A stretch of 64,000 nucleotides of DNA from Paracidovorax citrulli (GCF_900100305.1 NZ_FNEY01000005.1:62001-126000), one strand, 5' to 3'; numbered from the stretch's first letter, positions 52,209 through 62,299 are shown. Translations and numbers: made by a program. Notes: a model not told the origin generated them from the sequence alone.

Positions 52209-53222
52209 TCACTCCAATTTGGCCCCGGAAGCCTTCACCACCTGCGCCCAGCGCTTCACCTCCGCCCCCACCATGGCACCGAACTGCGCCTGCGTGAGCC
52301 CGCCGTAATCGGCGCCATTCTTCGCCCACACGGCCTTGATCTCGTCGGCCGCGCCGATGCGGCGCACCTCCTCGACGATGCGCGCCTGCAGGTCGGCCGG
52401 CGTGCCGCGGGGCGCCCAGAGGCCGTACCACGTGGTCACCGTGTAGTCGGGCAACCCCACCTCGGCCGCGCACGGCACATCCGGGAAGGCCGGATTGCGC
52501 TGCTTGCCCGACACCATCAGCGCGCGGATGCGCCCGCCCTTGATGTGCGCCGCGGAAGAGCCCAGACCGTCGAACATCATGTCCACGTTGCCACCGATCA
52601 GGTCCTGCAGCGCCGGTCCTGCGCCCCGGTAGGGAATGTGCGTGATGAAGGTATTGGACTGCAGCTTGAAGAGCTCTCCGGCCAGGTGGTGGGAGGTTCC
52701 CGAACCCGCCGATGCGTAGTTGAGCTTGGCCGGATTGCGCCGCACGTGGTCGAGGAAGGCCGGAAACGCCGTGAACGGCACGTTGCGCGGGTTCACCACC
52801 AGCACCTGCGGCACGTTGGCCAGCAGCGCCAGCGGGATGAAATCCTTTTCGATGTCGTAGTCCAGCCGCGGATACATCGAAGGCGCGATCACGTGGTGCG
52901 TTCCGCCCATGAACAGCGTGTAGCCGTCCGGCGCGGCCTTCGACGCATAGCTCGCGCCCACCGTGCCGCCGGCACCACCGCGGTTGTCGATGACCAGCGT
53001 CTTGCCGGTGGACTTGGAAAACTGCGCCGCCAGCGGTCGCGCGAACGCGTCGGTGCCGCCGCCGGCCGGGAACGGCACCACCAGCGTGACCGGCTTGGCC
53101 GGCCAGGGGTCGTTCGCGAGGGCGCGGCCCGCGGCGAGCGCGAGGCCCGTGGCGGCAGCCCCGCGCAGCAGGGCGCGCCGGGGCAGCGCCGCTGCGGGCG
53201 CCTGGAAAGGGTTCACTGGCAT
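52209..53222 (-). CDS. Periplasmic solute-binding protein of the Bug/TctC family
   Basis: A 337-residue protein. An N-terminal twin-arginine-like signal (PRRALLRGAAATGLALAAGR) is followed by the Bug start PVTLVVPFPAGGGTDAFARP and later DNRGGAGGTVGASYASKAAP, GGTHHVIAPSMYP and FDGLGSSAAHIKGGRIRAL. The family binds small carboxylates for tripartite tricarboxylate transport. Within a malonate cluster the ligand is probably malonate or a related acid. The membrane components are not in the window. Confidence 0.9.
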   Translation of the reverse strand: MPVNPFQAPAAALPRRALLRGAAATGLALAAGRALANDPWPAKPVTLVVPFPAGGGTDAFARPLAAQFSKSTGKTLVIDNRGGAGGTVGASYASKAAPDGYTLFMGGTHHVIAPSMYPRLDYDIEKDFIPLALLANVPQVLVVNPRNVPFTAFPAFLDHVRRNPAKLNYASAGSGTSHHLAGELFKLQSNTFITHIPYRGAGPALQDLIGGNVDMMFDGLGSSAAHIKGGRIRALMVSGKQRNPAFPDVPCAAEVGLPDYTVTTWYGLWAPRGTPADLQARIVEEVRRIGAADEIKAVWAKNGADYGGLTQAQFGAMVGAEVKRWAQVVKASGAKLE

Positions 53223-53338
53223 CGGTCTTGTCTCCTGTCGTCGTTGTGGTGAAGGGGCGGCCATGCCGCCGGGAACACTCTTTTTTATCCGTCGATCCGA
53301 TATCCGAAAACGATGCCGGCATGGCCGGCAAAAGGCAC

Positions 53339-54832
53339 TCAGCCGCGGCACAGGCTGTCGATGTCTCCCGACACCGGCACGCGCCCCTGGGCCAGGAGCG
53401 CACGGTGCTTGTCGATGCGCTTGAGGTCGTAGAGATAGTTCACCATGAGGCCGAACGACTGCTTCTGCCCCTTGGAAGACGGGTCTCCCGCCCAGTTGAG
53501 CCGCTCCACGCGCGCGCCGTTGCCGAGGTGGAAGCGCGCCACCGCATCCACAGGGCGGCCGTCCTGCAGTTCGCGCCCCAGGTAGCGCGCCGCGCAGTGC
53601 AGCAGCCACTGCCGCAGCGGCGACTTCACGGGCAGCTCCAGCGCATTCTCGGCCGCGGCAATCACCTGCGCGGCCTGCGGTGCCTCCGAGCCGATGGCAC
53701 GGCCCAGTTCGGCGCGGCGCTTGTCGTCCATGGCTTCGAGCATGCCCGCGCAGTGCTTGCCGAGCCATGCGCGGAAACCCGGAATCGGCGAGAGCGTGGC
53801 GAAGGTCCGCAGCCGCGGGAACTCGGCCGACAGCGTTTCCACCACGTGCTTGATGAGCGAATCCCCGAAGCTCACGCCGCGCAGTCCCGTCTGCGTGTTG
53901 CTGATCGAATAGAAGATCGCGGTATTGGCGCGCGCGATATCCACCTCCGCGCCGTCCTCGTCGAGCAGCGGCGTGATGCTGTCCGAGATCTCGTTGACCA
54001 GCGCCACCTCCACGAAGATGAGCGGCTCGTTCGGCAGACGCGGATGGAAGAAGCCGTAGCAGCGGCGGTCGCTGTCCAGCCGGTTCTTCAGGTCGGCCCA
54101 GCTGCGGATGTCGTGCACGGCCTCGTACTTGATGAGCTTTTCCAGCAGCGACGCCGGCGAATCCCACGACAGCCGTTGGAGTTCCAGGAACGCCACGTCG
54201 AACCAGGTGGAGAACAACTGCTCGAGCTCCGCGTCCAGCGGCAGCAGCCGCTTGTCGCCCTTGAGCTGCGGCAGCAGTTCCGCGCGCAGGTCCACCAGGA
54301 AGCGCATGCCCTGCGGAAACACCGCGAAGCGCTGCAGCAGCCGCGTGCGCGGCGAGACCAGGGCCCGGCGCAGGTGCACTTCCGCGTGCGCCTCGTCCTC
54401 CGTGCCGGCGGCGGCCTCGTAGCGCTTCTGCGCCGTCTTGAAGCGCGTGGCGTCGGGCGCGAACTGCTCGCACATCAGCAGCCACATGTCGCGGCGCTCT
54501 TCGGGCTTGGCCTCCGCGTACCAGGCCGCCACGGCCTCGGCCTGCCGGCCCCCCTCCACCTCGCTGGCCTGCGGCGCCGCGACCGCCTGCAGATCGGCCA
54601 GCAGCCGGCGCAGCGCGCGCGGGGACAGAGCCTCCTGCCCCCGCCGCAGCGTGGCGGCCAGGCGCTCGGACGTGGAGCGCGGCGGCGGAGCCTTGGCCGG
54701 CGCGGCGGCCGGGGCGGCAGCGGCGGGCGGGCGGCCACCGCCTGCCGCGCCCGCGGCATCGAGGTCGGCGAGCGGGGCTTCGGTGCGCAGGCGGGCGACA
54801 CTGCGCGTGATCCATTCGGAAGCGGCATTCAT
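53339..54832 (-). CDS. Malonyl-CoA decarboxylase
   Basis: A 497-residue enzyme releasing CO2 from malonyl-CoA to give acetyl-CoA. It has the N-terminal helical domain and the C-terminal catalytic domain with FLELQRLSWDSPASLLEKLI, HDIRSWADLKNRLDSDRRCY, GFFHPRLPNEPLIFVEVALV, FYSISNTQTGLRGVSFGDSL and FHLGNGARVERLNWAGDPSS, all conserved in this family. Residues 25-50 are an alanine/proline-rich insertion. It is called MatA in rhizobia. The stop of the GntR gene overlaps its start by four bases. Confidence 0.94.
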   Translation of the reverse strand: MNAASEWITRSVARLRTEAPLADLDAAGAAGGGRPPAAAAPAAAPAKAPPPRSTSERLAATLRRGQEALSPRALRRLLADLQAVAAPQASEVEGGRQAEAVAAWYAEAKPEERRDMWLLMCEQFAPDATRFKTAQKRYEAAAGTEDEAHAEVHLRRALVSPRTRLLQRFAVFPQGMRFLVDLRAELLPQLKGDKRLLPLDAELEQLFSTWFDVAFLELQRLSWDSPASLLEKLIKYEAVHDIRSWADLKNRLDSDRRCYGFFHPRLPNEPLIFVEVALVNEISDSITPLLDEDGAEVDIARANTAIFYSISNTQTGLRGVSFGDSLIKHVVETLSAEFPRLRTFATLSPIPGFRAWLGKHCAGMLEAMDDKRRAELGRAIGSEAPQAAQVIAAAENALELPVKSPLRQWLLHCAARYLGRELQDGRPVDAVARFHLGNGARVERLNWAGDPSSKGQKQSFGLMVNYLYDLKRIDKHRALLAQGRVPVSGDIDSLCRG

Positions 54833-55497
54833 GGAGCGATCCTGGAGTGGTGGTGGCGGGCGATGTCGCGCAGCGCCACGCGCTGCGCGAGAAGATGGTT
54901 GCGCATGGCCTGCTCGGCGGCCTCGGCGTCCCCGCGCCGCAGCGCGGCGAACACCGCCAGGTGCTCCGCCAGGCTCTGCTGCAGGCGGCCGGGCGCATGC
55001 AATTGCTGCAGCCGCGCCAGGCGCAGGATCTTGCGCAGGTCGCCGATCACCTGGGCCAGCCAGCGGTTGTCGGCCAGCACGATGAAGGCCTCGTGGATGG
55101 CATGGTTGGCCGCGTAGTACTCGGCGATGCGCCCGGCCGCCGCGTGCTCCTGCAGCCGCTCGTGCAGCACCTCCAGCGCAGCCACGTCGGCCATGCCGGC
55201 GCGCACCGTCGCCTCGTGCGCGGCGCGGCCCTCCAGCAGGGCGATCACGGGAAAGATTTCGTCCAGGTCCCGCTCCGTCACCTCGGCCACGAAGCAGCCC
55301 CGCCGGGGCTCATGGCGCAGCAGGCCCTCGGCCGTGAGCACCTTCAGGGCCTCGCGCAGCGGGGTGCGGGAAATGGCGAGGCGCTCGCACAGTGCCGTTT
55401 CATCCAGGAAGGCGCCCGGCGCGAACTCCCCGGCGAAGATCTGCTCGCGCAGGCGTTCGGCGACGTTGTCGTGCAGGGAGGCTGTCGGTATGCGCAT
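54829..55497 (-). CDS. GntR-family regulator of the malonate cluster (FCD domain)
   Basis: A 222-residue regulator. The winged helix is LRE-type (DETALCERLAISRTPLREAL, then KVLTAEGLLRHEPRRGCFVA), followed by an all-helical FCD ligand domain with EVFP-like start and metal-ligand His residues (HEATVRAGM, HAIHEAF). It resembles MatR/MdcY-type repressors that respond to malonate. It is the first gene of the cluster. A palindrome in its promoter is a probable operator. Confidence 0.9.
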   Translation of the reverse strand: MRIPTASLHDNVAERLREQIFAGEFAPGAFLDETALCERLAISRTPLREALKVLTAEGLLRHEPRRGCFVAEVTERDLDEIFPVIALLEGRAAHEATVRAGMADVAALEVLHERLQEHAAAGRIAEYYAANHAIHEAFIVLADNRWLAQVIGDLRKILRLARLQQLHAPGRLQQSLAEHLAVFAALRRGDAEAAEQAMRNHLLAQRVALRDIARHHHSRIAP

Positions 55498-55576
55498 GGA
55501 AAAGATGCCGGCGAAGGCCTTTCAGGAACCGAAGAATGGCAGGGGCGGACATATCCCGGTCGCCGCGCCATAATTT

Positions 55577-55590
55577 CTCATAATTATGAG
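55577..55590 (-). promoter_or_regulatory. Perfect palindrome in the malonate-cluster promoter, probable GntR operator
   Basis: CTCATAATTATGAG is a perfect 14-base palindrome in an otherwise GC-rich region. It lies between TTGAAG and AATTAT, which are 18 bases apart and read as -35 and -10 on the minus strand. Binding there would block transcription. It is 80 bases before the regulator start. Confidence 0.68.
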
Positions 55591-55779
55591 CAGCTTCAAC
55601 AGGGCCGTCACGTAGGATTTTCACCCGTGGCCAGATGGCGTTGCCCATCCGGTACACCGCCCGCCGGCGCGCGGCGCAGCGAGTGCGCCACCCGGTGCGC
55701 CACCGGTATCAGACGCCGGGCGGGCACCCGCTCTACCCGGAGACGGAGCCCGCCTCCCGGCTTCGGGGCCGGGGAGCTC

Positions 55780-56592
55780 TCAGCGCGCCGGCTGCCGCCG
55801 CGCCCACACCCACAGCAGCACCCCGGCCACGATCATCGGCACGCAGAGCCATTGGCCCATGCTCATGCCCAGCGACAGGATGCCGAGGAACGCGTCCGGC
55901 TCGCGGAAATATTCGGCGATGAAACGGAAGCACCCGTATCCCACGAGGAACGCCGCCGCCACCTCGCCCTGCCGGCGCTCGCGCCGCGCATACAGCCACA
56001 GCAGCACGAACAGCAGCAGGCCTTCCATCAGGAACTGGTACACCTGCGAAGGATGGCGCGGCAGCATCGAGCCGCTCTGCGGGAACACCATGCCCCAGGG
56101 CAGCGACGGGTCGCAGAACCGCCCCCAGAGTTCGCCGTTGATGAAGTTGCCCACCCGCCCGGCGGCGAGCCCCGTGGGCACGCAGGGTGCCACGAAGTCC
56201 GCCACCTGCAGCCAGGGCCGGTGGCGCGAGCGGGCGAACCACACCATCGACGCGATCACCCCCAGCAGCCCGCCGTGGAAGCTCATGCCGCCCTGCCAGA
56301 TATAGAAGATCTCCAGCGGATGCGACAGGTAGTAGCCCGGCTTGTAGAAGAGGCAGTAGCCCAGCCGCCCGCCGACCACCACGCCCAGCACGCCCAGGAA
56401 GAGGATGTCCTCCACGTCCTTGCGGGTCCAGGCCTGCGCGCCGGTGAGCGAGGCATACGGCTCGTGCCGCAACCGGCGCGTGCCCAGGAACATGAAGAGG
56501 CCGAACGCGGCCAGGTAGGTCAGGCCGTACCAGTGGATGGCGAGCGGCCCGATCTGCAGGGCGATGGGATCGATATGCGGGTACATGAGCAT
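55780..56592 (-). CDS. lgt: Prolipoprotein diacylglyceryl transferase
   Basis: A 270-residue inner-membrane enzyme that transfers diacylglycerol to the lipobox cysteine of prolipoproteins. About seven hydrophobic segments are seen. Landmarks are [40 protein letters not shown] (conserved Tyr/His), [11 protein letters not shown] and the Lgt signature [18 protein letters not shown] (essential Arg, Asn and Glu). The final segment [10 protein letters not shown] is also conserved. Confidence 0.96.
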   Translation of the reverse strand: MLMYPHIDPIALQIGPLAIHWYGLTYLAAFGLFMFLGTRRLRHEPYASLTGAQAWTRKDVEDILFLGVLGVVVGGRLGYCLFYKPGYYLSHPLEIFYIWQGGMSFHGGLLGVIASMVWFARSRHRPWLQVADFVAPCVPTGLAAGRVGNFINGELWGRFCDPSLPWGMVFPQSGSMLPRHPSQVYQFLMEGLLLFVLLWLYARRERRQGEVAAAFLVGYGCFRFIAEYFREPDAFLGILSLGMSMGQWLCVPMIVAGVLLWVWARRQPAR

Positions 56593-56726
56593 GGTGGGCG
56601 GTATTGTGCCCGCCGCGCCGCCGCATCAGCGGGGCCCGCCCCACTGCCCACCGGGAGAGGGAGCCTGGCCTGCGCCACCTCACTGACTGCGCCCAATGCA
56701 TCGGCCCCGGGCGAACCCGGCCCGCT

Positions 56727-58547
56727 TCAGGGTGCTTTGATTTTCAGGCCCAGGTGCCTTCCATACATCTCGACGGTGTTGGCCAAGCCTTGGATCGTCG
56801 AAGCGAGGGCCTGTTCAGGCCCCTCGAAGTTGCGCCCCTCGGAAAACACGATGATGAGTTTCTTCGGACTGGCGGCCGGAGGAAGACCATGGCTCATCAG
56901 CACCCAGTCGCCCGCGAGCCGGGCTGTACGGCCATTGGCATCGGCGAAGGGATGGATGCTGATCAAGCGCTGAACCGTCGCGGCCGAAAGTTCGGCGGGA
57001 TTCATTCTCCCCTGCGCCACCTGGGCCGACGCCTGTTCGAACCATTCATCGAAATGGGCCATTTCAGCACCCACTTCCCGCTCGTCCACAACGAGAGCTC
57101 TTGAGCCATCTTGGGGGAACCCGGTCGGCATCCGGCGAAACTCCCCGAAGCGGGCTTCGAATTTTTCAACCGCTTCGGGATCACCGAAGGGCTGGACATC
57201 TCTGCCCAGCAGGGCATTCAGCTGCTTGAGGTGCTCGGTATCCAGGGGGTACCCCTGCTCTACCCACTGCCTGACCTGGCGGTCGGCGGCTTCCCAATTG
57301 CGACCTGCCAATAGCGTGGACCGGGCGGTATCGGACACACCAGCCCTTGCCCGATCCACATCCAGGCGAGCCGCTCGCGCCTTCTGCGATACGTTGGCGC
57401 CGCCAGTGGCGATCCGCTTTTGAATCGTGCTCCAGTACTTCTGCGCCTTCCTGAACCTGCGTTCATACTCCTTGCGCACCTCCGGACTGATGGGCTGGCT
57501 TAAAACCAGGTCCATCAACCTGATTTGCGAGCCTCGCGTCACGACATGCACCCGCTTCAAGTCGAGGAGCGGCGGAATATGCTGCAAGCCTGCATTTTTC
57601 CCCAGGTTCAACCACTTCAGTTCCGGCAGGGACGCGACCCCGGCGGGAATATGCGTCAGCGAGCAGCCCTCCAGATCCAAATGCTTGATGGAAGGCCCGC
57701 TGGCGAATTTTTCCGGCAATCGGTCAAGACGTGGATTGTGCTGAAGACTGATCCTGGTGACCGCCGGTCCGAATCCTCCTTCCGGCAAGCGGGTCAGATC
57801 ACACCGGGCCGCTTCTATCACCTCGAGGTTTTGAAGGTCCGCCATCGATCCGGGCAACGCTTCCAGTTGCCTGTTGTCGTTGACGTCCAGCATGATCAGC
57901 GCGCGAGCCTCACCAATATTTTCCGGCAACTTGCGCAGGTCACACTCGTTGGCCTGGATTCGTTCCAATGCAGGCGCGTGGACCAAATCGGACGGCAACT
58001 CCTGCAGCGACGGATTGCCATTCAAATTGATGATACGCAAACGCGGCAGCAGGGAGATGCCATTTGGCAGGCTGCTGATGTTTTCCCTCTCCAGCTTCAG
58101 CATTTCGGAATCTTGCGCGTGGGCTTTGAGGATTTTGGTTTTCACGGACAGAGGGCCTGCCCACGCCTCCAGCAACCTTCCGAGCACCACCTTCTGCCGG
58201 CTTTTGCCCTGGCTCAGCAACTGGCGAATTTCCGCCGCGGTCAGCGCCGAACCGCCTGCCGAAGAATCCCTCCTCGAAGCCGAGCCTGTGTCCAGCACGC
58301 TCCTCCTGGCGGTTTCCGACACCCTGTGCCGGTCCGGCGCGAGCCCTCCGCGGTCGAACGCAAAGCCTTGCCGGGGAGCGGGTGCACCGGAATACGGTGA
58401 ACCGGCGGCAGTTCTCGGAGACAGCTCCGCCGGACGGGCGAGCGGTGAGCGATGCGTCAAGGGTGGGCGCCGGGTGCTGGGGCCCTCCCCGGATGCCGCG
58501 GCAGTGGTGCTGCGCCGTGAAGACGGATCTACGAACGATGATTTCAC
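56727..58547 (-). CDS. Leucine-rich-repeat plus Fic-domain type III effector (AvrAC/XopAC-like)
   Basis: A 606-residue protein. Residues 1-100 are Ser/Arg/Pro-rich, as in secretion signals. About eight leucine-rich repeats of 22-24 residues run from 145 to 335 (for example [19 protein letters not shown]). A helical linker leads to a Fic domain with [12 protein letters not shown] (532-543). This LRR-Fic plan is that of Xanthomonas AvrAC (XopAC), which attaches UMP to host receptor-like kinases. The motif has Ala where Fic proteins often have Gly, but the His, Asn and Arg residues are kept. The GTG start follows the predicted transcription start. AT content is higher than in the neighbours, suggesting acquisition. 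Confidence 0.83.
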   Translation of the reverse strand: MKSSFVDPSSRRSTTAAASGEGPSTRRPPLTHRSPLARPAELSPRTAAGSPYSGAPAPRQGFAFDRGGLAPDRHRVSETARRSVLDTGSASRRDSSAGGSALTAAEIRQLLSQGKSRQKVVLGRLLEAWAGPLSVKTKILKAHAQDSEMLKLERENISSLPNGISLLPRLRIINLNGNPSLQELPSDLVHAPALERIQANECDLRKLPENIGEARALIMLDVNDNRQLEALPGSMADLQNLEVIEAARCDLTRLPEGGFGPAVTRISLQHNPRLDRLPEKFASGPSIKHLDLEGCSLTHIPAGVASLPELKWLNLGKNAGLQHIPPLLDLKRVHVVTRGSQIRLMDLVLSQPISPEVRKEYERRFRKAQKYWSTIQKRIATGGANVSQKARAARLDVDRARAGVSDTARSTLLAGRNWEAADRQVRQWVEQGYPLDTEHLKQLNALLGRDVQPFGDPEAVEKFEARFGEFRRMPTGFPQDGSRALVVDEREVGAEMAHFDEWFEQASAQVAQGRMNPAELSAATVQRLISIHPFADANGRTARLAGDWVLMSHGLPPAASPKKLIIVFSEGRNFEGPEQALASTIQGLANTVEMYGRHLGLKIKAP

Positions 58548-58572
58548 GAGAAATTCCGAGGCAATTTCATGT

Positions 58573-58633
58573 ATCTTAGAAATGGACCGAACGCCGTTCC
58601 GGACTTGCGCGAAGCATCGCTGCAGGTAGCGAA
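58573..58633 (-). promoter_or_regulatory. PIP box and -10 element of the LRR-Fic effector
   Basis: On the minus strand TTCGC (58633-58629), 15 bases, TTCGC (58613-58609) is a perfect PIP box. TAAGAT at 58578-58573 lies 30 bases downstream as the -10. The GTG start is 26 bases further. Confidence 0.88.
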
Positions 58634-58778
58634 CCGGCCATGCACCCAAGCATCGGACAACGCGAACGATTCTGATCCCCGTACGCATGCAAACCGCCGC
58701 GGCGGGGGCTTTGTGCGACAACGCCACGCAACGGCGCCATACTCCCAGCCTCACAAAAACAAGGAAAAAGAGCACACC

Positions 58779-59258
58779 ATGCAGGGCAACCCTCAGGTCA
58801 TCGATTACTTCAAGGATCTGCTGCGCGGCGAACTGGCCGCGCGCGACCAGTACTTCATCCATTCGCGGATCTACGAGGACCAGGGCTTCGTGAAGCTCTA
58901 CGAGCGCCTGAACCACGAGATGGAGGAAGAGACCCAGCACGCCGACGCGCTGCTGCGCCGCATCCTGTTCCTGGGCGGCCTGCCCGACATGCGCCCCCGC
59001 GAGTTCACCCCGGGCACCACGGTGCCCGAGATGCTGCGCAAGGACCTGGACACCGAATACGAAGTGCGCGCCGCCCTGCAGACGGGCGTGCACCTGTGCG
59101 AGAGCGTGCGCGACTACGTGAGCCGCGACATCCTCCTCGCGCAGCTCAAGGACACGGAAGAAGACCACGCCTACTGGCTCGAGAAGCAGCTGGGCCTGAT
59201 CGATCGCGTGGGCCTGCAGAACTACCTGCAGTCGCAGACCGCCCCCGGCACGCCCTGA
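58779..59258 (+). CDS. bfr: Bacterioferritin, subunit lacking the haem-ligand methionine
   Basis: A 159-residue four-helix iron-storage protein. Ferroxidase residues are present: E18 in [12 protein letters not shown]51 and H54 in EEETQHAD, and E127 and H130 near TEEDH. The position of the haem-binding Met52 of E. coli Bfr is Thr (E-T-Q-H in place of E-M-K-H). This suggests a haem-free subunit that may pair with a haem-binding partner. An AAGGAA element precedes the ATG. A strong terminator follows the gene. Confidence 0.93.
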   Translation: MQGNPQVIDYFKDLLRGELAARDQYFIHSRIYEDQGFVKLYERLNHEMEEETQHADALLRRILFLGGLPDMRPREFTPGTTVPEMLRKDLDTEYEVRAALQTGVHLCESVRDYVSRDILLAQLKDTEEDHAYWLEKQLGLIDRVGLQNYLQSQTAPGTP

Positions 59259-59294
59259 TCCGGACGCGCCCGTGGCGCGCCCCCATGGAACAAA

Positions 59295-59323
59295 GCCGCA
59301 CCGTCGCCGGTGCGGCTTTTTTT
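59295..59323 (+). terminator. Rho-independent terminator after bfr
   Basis: GCCGCACC (59295-59302) and GGTGCGGC (59309-59316) form a perfect 8-base stem with a 6-base loop, followed by seven T. Confidence 0.95.
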
Positions 59324-59368
59324 CGCCCGGCAGCGGCTGCCTGCCGCGCGGCAGGCAGCCCCGCGCGG

Positions 59369-61228
59369 TCAGTCGTCCAGCAGCGACAGGTCGCGCACCG
59401 CGCCCTTGTCGGCCGACATCACCAGCTTGGCATAGGCCTTGAGCGCCGCCGACACCTTGCGCGGGCGCGGCTTCGCGGGCTTCCAGCCCTTGGCATCCTG
59501 CTCGGCGCGGCGGCGGGCCAGTTCCTCGTCGGACACCAGCACGTCGATCGTGCGATTGGGGATGTCGATGCGGATGCGGTCGCCGTTCTGCACCAGGCCG
59601 ATCGCGCCGCCGGCCGCCGCCTCGGGCGAGCAGTGGCCGATCGAAAGGCCCGAGGTGCCGCCCGAGAAGCGCCCGTCGGTCAGCAGCGCGCAGGCCTTGC
59701 CCAGGCCCTTGGATTTGATGTAGCTGGTCGGGTAGAGCATTTCCTGCATGCCGGGGCCGCCCTTGGGGCCTTCGTAGCGCACGATGACGATGTCGCCGGC
59801 CTTGACCTTGTCGGCCAGGATGTTCTCCACCGCCTCGTCCTGCGATTCGGTCACGTGGGCCGTGCCCTCGAACACGTGGATGGATTCGTCCACGCCGGCC
59901 GTCTTGACAACGCAGCCATCCAGCGCGATGTTGCCGCGCAGCACGGCCAGGCCCCCTTCCTTCGAGAAGGCATGCTCGACGGAGCGGATGCAGCCCTCGG
60001 CGCGGTCCAGGTCCAGGCTGGGCCAGCGCGTGTTCTGGCTGAACGCCACCTGCGTCGGGATGCCGGCCGGGCCCGCCATGTAGAAATGGCGCACGGCCTC
60101 GTCCTGCGTGCGGGTGATGTCCCACTGCGCGAGCGCGTCGCCCAGCGTGGGGGCGTGCACGGTGGGCGCATCGGTGTGCAGGCGGCCCGCGCGGTCCAGT
60201 TCGCCCAGGATGGCCATGATGCCCCCGGCGCGGTGCACGTCCTCGATGTGGTACTTGTTGGTGTTGGGCGCCACCTTGCACAGCTGCGGCACCACGCGCG
60301 ACAGGCGGTCGATGTCGGCCATGGTGAAGTCGATGCCGGCCTCCTGGGCGATGGCCAGCAGGTGCAGGATGGTGTTGGTGGAGCCGCCCATCGCGATGTC
60401 CAGCGTCATCGCGTTCTCGAAGGCCTTGAAGCCCACCGAGCGCGGCAGAACCCGCTCGTCGTCCTGCTCGTAGTACCGGCGGGCCAGTTCCACGATGCGG
60501 CGGCCGGCGCGCTTGAAGAGCTGCTCGCGGTCGGCGTGCGTGGCCACCACCGTGCCGTTGCCGGGCAGGGACAGGCCCAGCGCCTCGGTCAGGCAGTTCA
60601 TGGAATTGGCGGTGAACATGCCCGAGCACGAACCGCAGGTGGGGCAGGCGGAGCGCTCCACCTCGGCCACGTCGGCGTCGGAATACTTGTCGTCGGCGGC
60701 GATCACCATCGCGTCCACCAGGTCGAGCTTCTTGAACTCGATGGTCTTGGTGACGGGGTTGGCCAGGCGCGTCTTGCCGGCCTCCATGGGGCCGCCGGAG
60801 ACGAACACCACGGGGATGTTCAGGCGCATCGCGGCCATCAGCATGCCGGGCGTGATCTTGTCGCAGTTGGAGATGCAGACCATGGCGTCGGCGCAGTGCG
60901 CGTTCACCATGTACTCGACCGAGTCCGCGATGATGTCGCGGCTGGGCAGCGAATACAGCATGCCGTCGTGGCCCATCGCGATGCCGTCATCCACCGCGAT
61001 GGTGTTGAACTCCTTGGCGACACCGCCGGCCGCCTCGATCTCGCGGGCCACGAGCTGGCCCAGGTCCTTCAGGTGGACGTGGCCGGGCACGAACTGGGTG
61101 AACGAGTTCACCACCGCGATGATCGGCTTGCTGAAGTCTTCGTCCTTCATGCCGGTGGCGCGCCACAGGGAGCGGGCACCGGCCATGTTGCGTCCGGCGG
61201 TGGAGGTCTTGGAACGGTATGCGGGCAT
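59369..61228 (-). CDS. ilvD: Dihydroxy-acid dehydratase
   Basis: A 619-residue iron-sulphur enzyme of branched-chain amino-acid and pantothenate synthesis. Cluster ligands are in [16 protein letters not shown] and [32 protein letters not shown] and [20 protein letters not shown] are also typical. The length is that of the bacterial long form. It stands alone with its own start (MPAYRSKTS). Confidence 0.97.
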   Translation of the reverse strand: MPAYRSKTSTAGRNMAGARSLWRATGMKDEDFSKPIIAVVNSFTQFVPGHVHLKDLGQLVAREIEAAGGVAKEFNTIAVDDGIAMGHDGMLYSLPSRDIIADSVEYMVNAHCADAMVCISNCDKITPGMLMAAMRLNIPVVFVSGGPMEAGKTRLANPVTKTIEFKKLDLVDAMVIAADDKYSDADVAEVERSACPTCGSCSGMFTANSMNCLTEALGLSLPGNGTVVATHADREQLFKRAGRRIVELARRYYEQDDERVLPRSVGFKAFENAMTLDIAMGGSTNTILHLLAIAQEAGIDFTMADIDRLSRVVPQLCKVAPNTNKYHIEDVHRAGGIMAILGELDRAGRLHTDAPTVHAPTLGDALAQWDITRTQDEAVRHFYMAGPAGIPTQVAFSQNTRWPSLDLDRAEGCIRSVEHAFSKEGGLAVLRGNIALDGCVVKTAGVDESIHVFEGTAHVTESQDEAVENILADKVKAGDIVIVRYEGPKGGPGMQEMLYPTSYIKSKGLGKACALLTDGRFSGGTSGLSIGHCSPEAAAGGAIGLVQNGDRIRIDIPNRTIDVLVSDEELARRRAEQDAKGWKPAKPRPRKVSAALKAYAKLVMSADKGAVRDLSLLDD

Positions 61229-61362
61229 CGTGGATCAGGGGAAAGCGGTTGGAGGGGCGGTCGCTCGGCGACGCGGAATTATCCTCCAGTGCCTTCCCCC
61301 GCCGGGCGGCACGACTATCGCGGCCCGGCGGCAGGCGCGCGGGTGGGCGGCCCCTTGGCCGA

Positions 61363-61605
61363 TCACCGTGGCCTGCGCGGCTTCACGCCCATGGCTTCCT
61401 TGTGCCTGTTGATGCGGTCCTGGCGGCGCCGTTCGATCTTTTCCATGGCGCGGCGCTTGGTGTAGCCGGTGGCGTCGGCCCAGGCCCACCAGGCCGCGGT
61501 GACGGCGAACGGCGACAGCACCCACCACCAGCTCCACTGGGCGACCGGGCCGATTTCCAGATACTTGAGCACGACCAGCAGGATTCCGAGACCCAGGGTA
61601 TACAT
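61363..61605 (-). CDS. Small Trp-rich protein (TIGR04438 family)
   Basis: An 80-residue protein. One or two hydrophobic segments with Trp clusters (WSWWWVLSPFAVTAAWWAWA) are followed by a strongly basic tail (KRRAMEKIERRRQDRINRHK). This is the pattern of the TIGR04438 family, known mainly from betaproteobacteria, function unknown. It is a single gene opposite the cytochrome c gene. Confidence 0.85.
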   Translation of the reverse strand: MYTLGLGILLVVLKYLEIGPVAQWSWWWVLSPFAVTAAWWAWADATGYTKRRAMEKIERRRQDRINRHKEAMGVKPRRPR

Positions 61606-61724
61606 GATGGTGGCAACTCCGGAAGGGATGGCGCGGTCCGGGCATCGGAAAGGCCTGCACGGCACGTCAACCCCGCCCACTACAATTTCATTGAGCCGGA
61701 TACTAACCCACACGAAAGCACCCC

Positions 61725-62030
61725 ATGAAGCGCACGCTCCCCCTCCTCCTGCTGGCCTTCTCCGCTGCCGCGCCGGCCCTCGCCGACCAGGCCCTGGCCA
61801 CGGCCAAGAACTGCATGGCCTGCCATGCCGTGGACAAGAAGCTCGTGGGCCCTTCCTACAAGGACGTGGCGGCCAAGTACGCCGGCCAGAAGGACGCCGT
61901 GGACAAGCTGGCCGCCAAGATCATGAAGGGCGGCTCCGGCGTGTGGGGTCCGGTGCCCATGCCGGCCAACTCCCAGGTGAACGAGGCCGATGCGAAGAAA
62001 CTGGCGGCCTGGGTGCTGTCGCTCAAGTAA
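61725..62030 (+). CDS. Small class I cytochrome c (c551/c552 type)
   Basis: A 101-residue periplasmic protein. The Sec signal MKRTLPLLLLAFSAAAPALA is followed by the haem motif NCMACHAVDKKLVGPSYKDV and a Met ligand in WGPVPMPANSQVN. It may carry electrons to cbb3 oxidase or another acceptor. A TACAAT -10 element lies at 61681-61686. Confidence 0.94.
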   Translation: MKRTLPLLLLAFSAAAPALADQALATAKNCMACHAVDKKLVGPSYKDVAAKYAGQKDAVDKLAAKIMKGGSGVWGPVPMPANSQVNEADAKKLAAWVLSLK

Positions 62031-62101
62031 CGCAGGCCGGACAGGCTGCTGAAATACCCCTTCGCCCGCGGACAACCCGAGTCGCAACCTCCTCCCATTC
62101 C

Positions 62102-62250
62102 ATGCCGGGCATTGCATCGGGAAAGCTGGTGCGGGCGATGCGGCTGCAGGTGTTCTACAGCATCCGTTCCCAGCGTCAGTTGATGGAGCGGGTGCAGCTC
62201 CGCGGACGGCTGAGCTGACACGACATGGTGGTGGCGCTGTTCAACGAGAT
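62102..62250 (+). pseudogene. IS5-type transposase remnant
   Basis: GKLVRAMRLQVFYSIRSQRQ then LMERVQ resembles the conserved N-terminal helix of IS5-family transposases. After a short scrambled piece and a stop, HDMVVALFNEIG resembles the next conserved segment. The intervening part and the DDE domain are absent. It is a small internal-deletion relic, directly upstream of the amidase-like gene pair. Confidence 0.6.
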
Positions 62251-62299
62251 TGGCGCAACAAGGCCAATCGCAGTACGCACTAAAAAAGCCGGAGGATTT

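Noticed and set aside
58548-60629. Open frame that continues from the LRR-Fic gene back across bfr and ilvD
   Set aside because: The upstream part is antisense to bfr and in the wrong frame of ilvD. The PIP box and -10 place the real start after 58566.
62225-62299. Longer start for the BPSL0067-family gene at 62225
   Set aside because: The extra codons belong to the transposase remnant, and GGAGG directly precedes the ATG at 62300.
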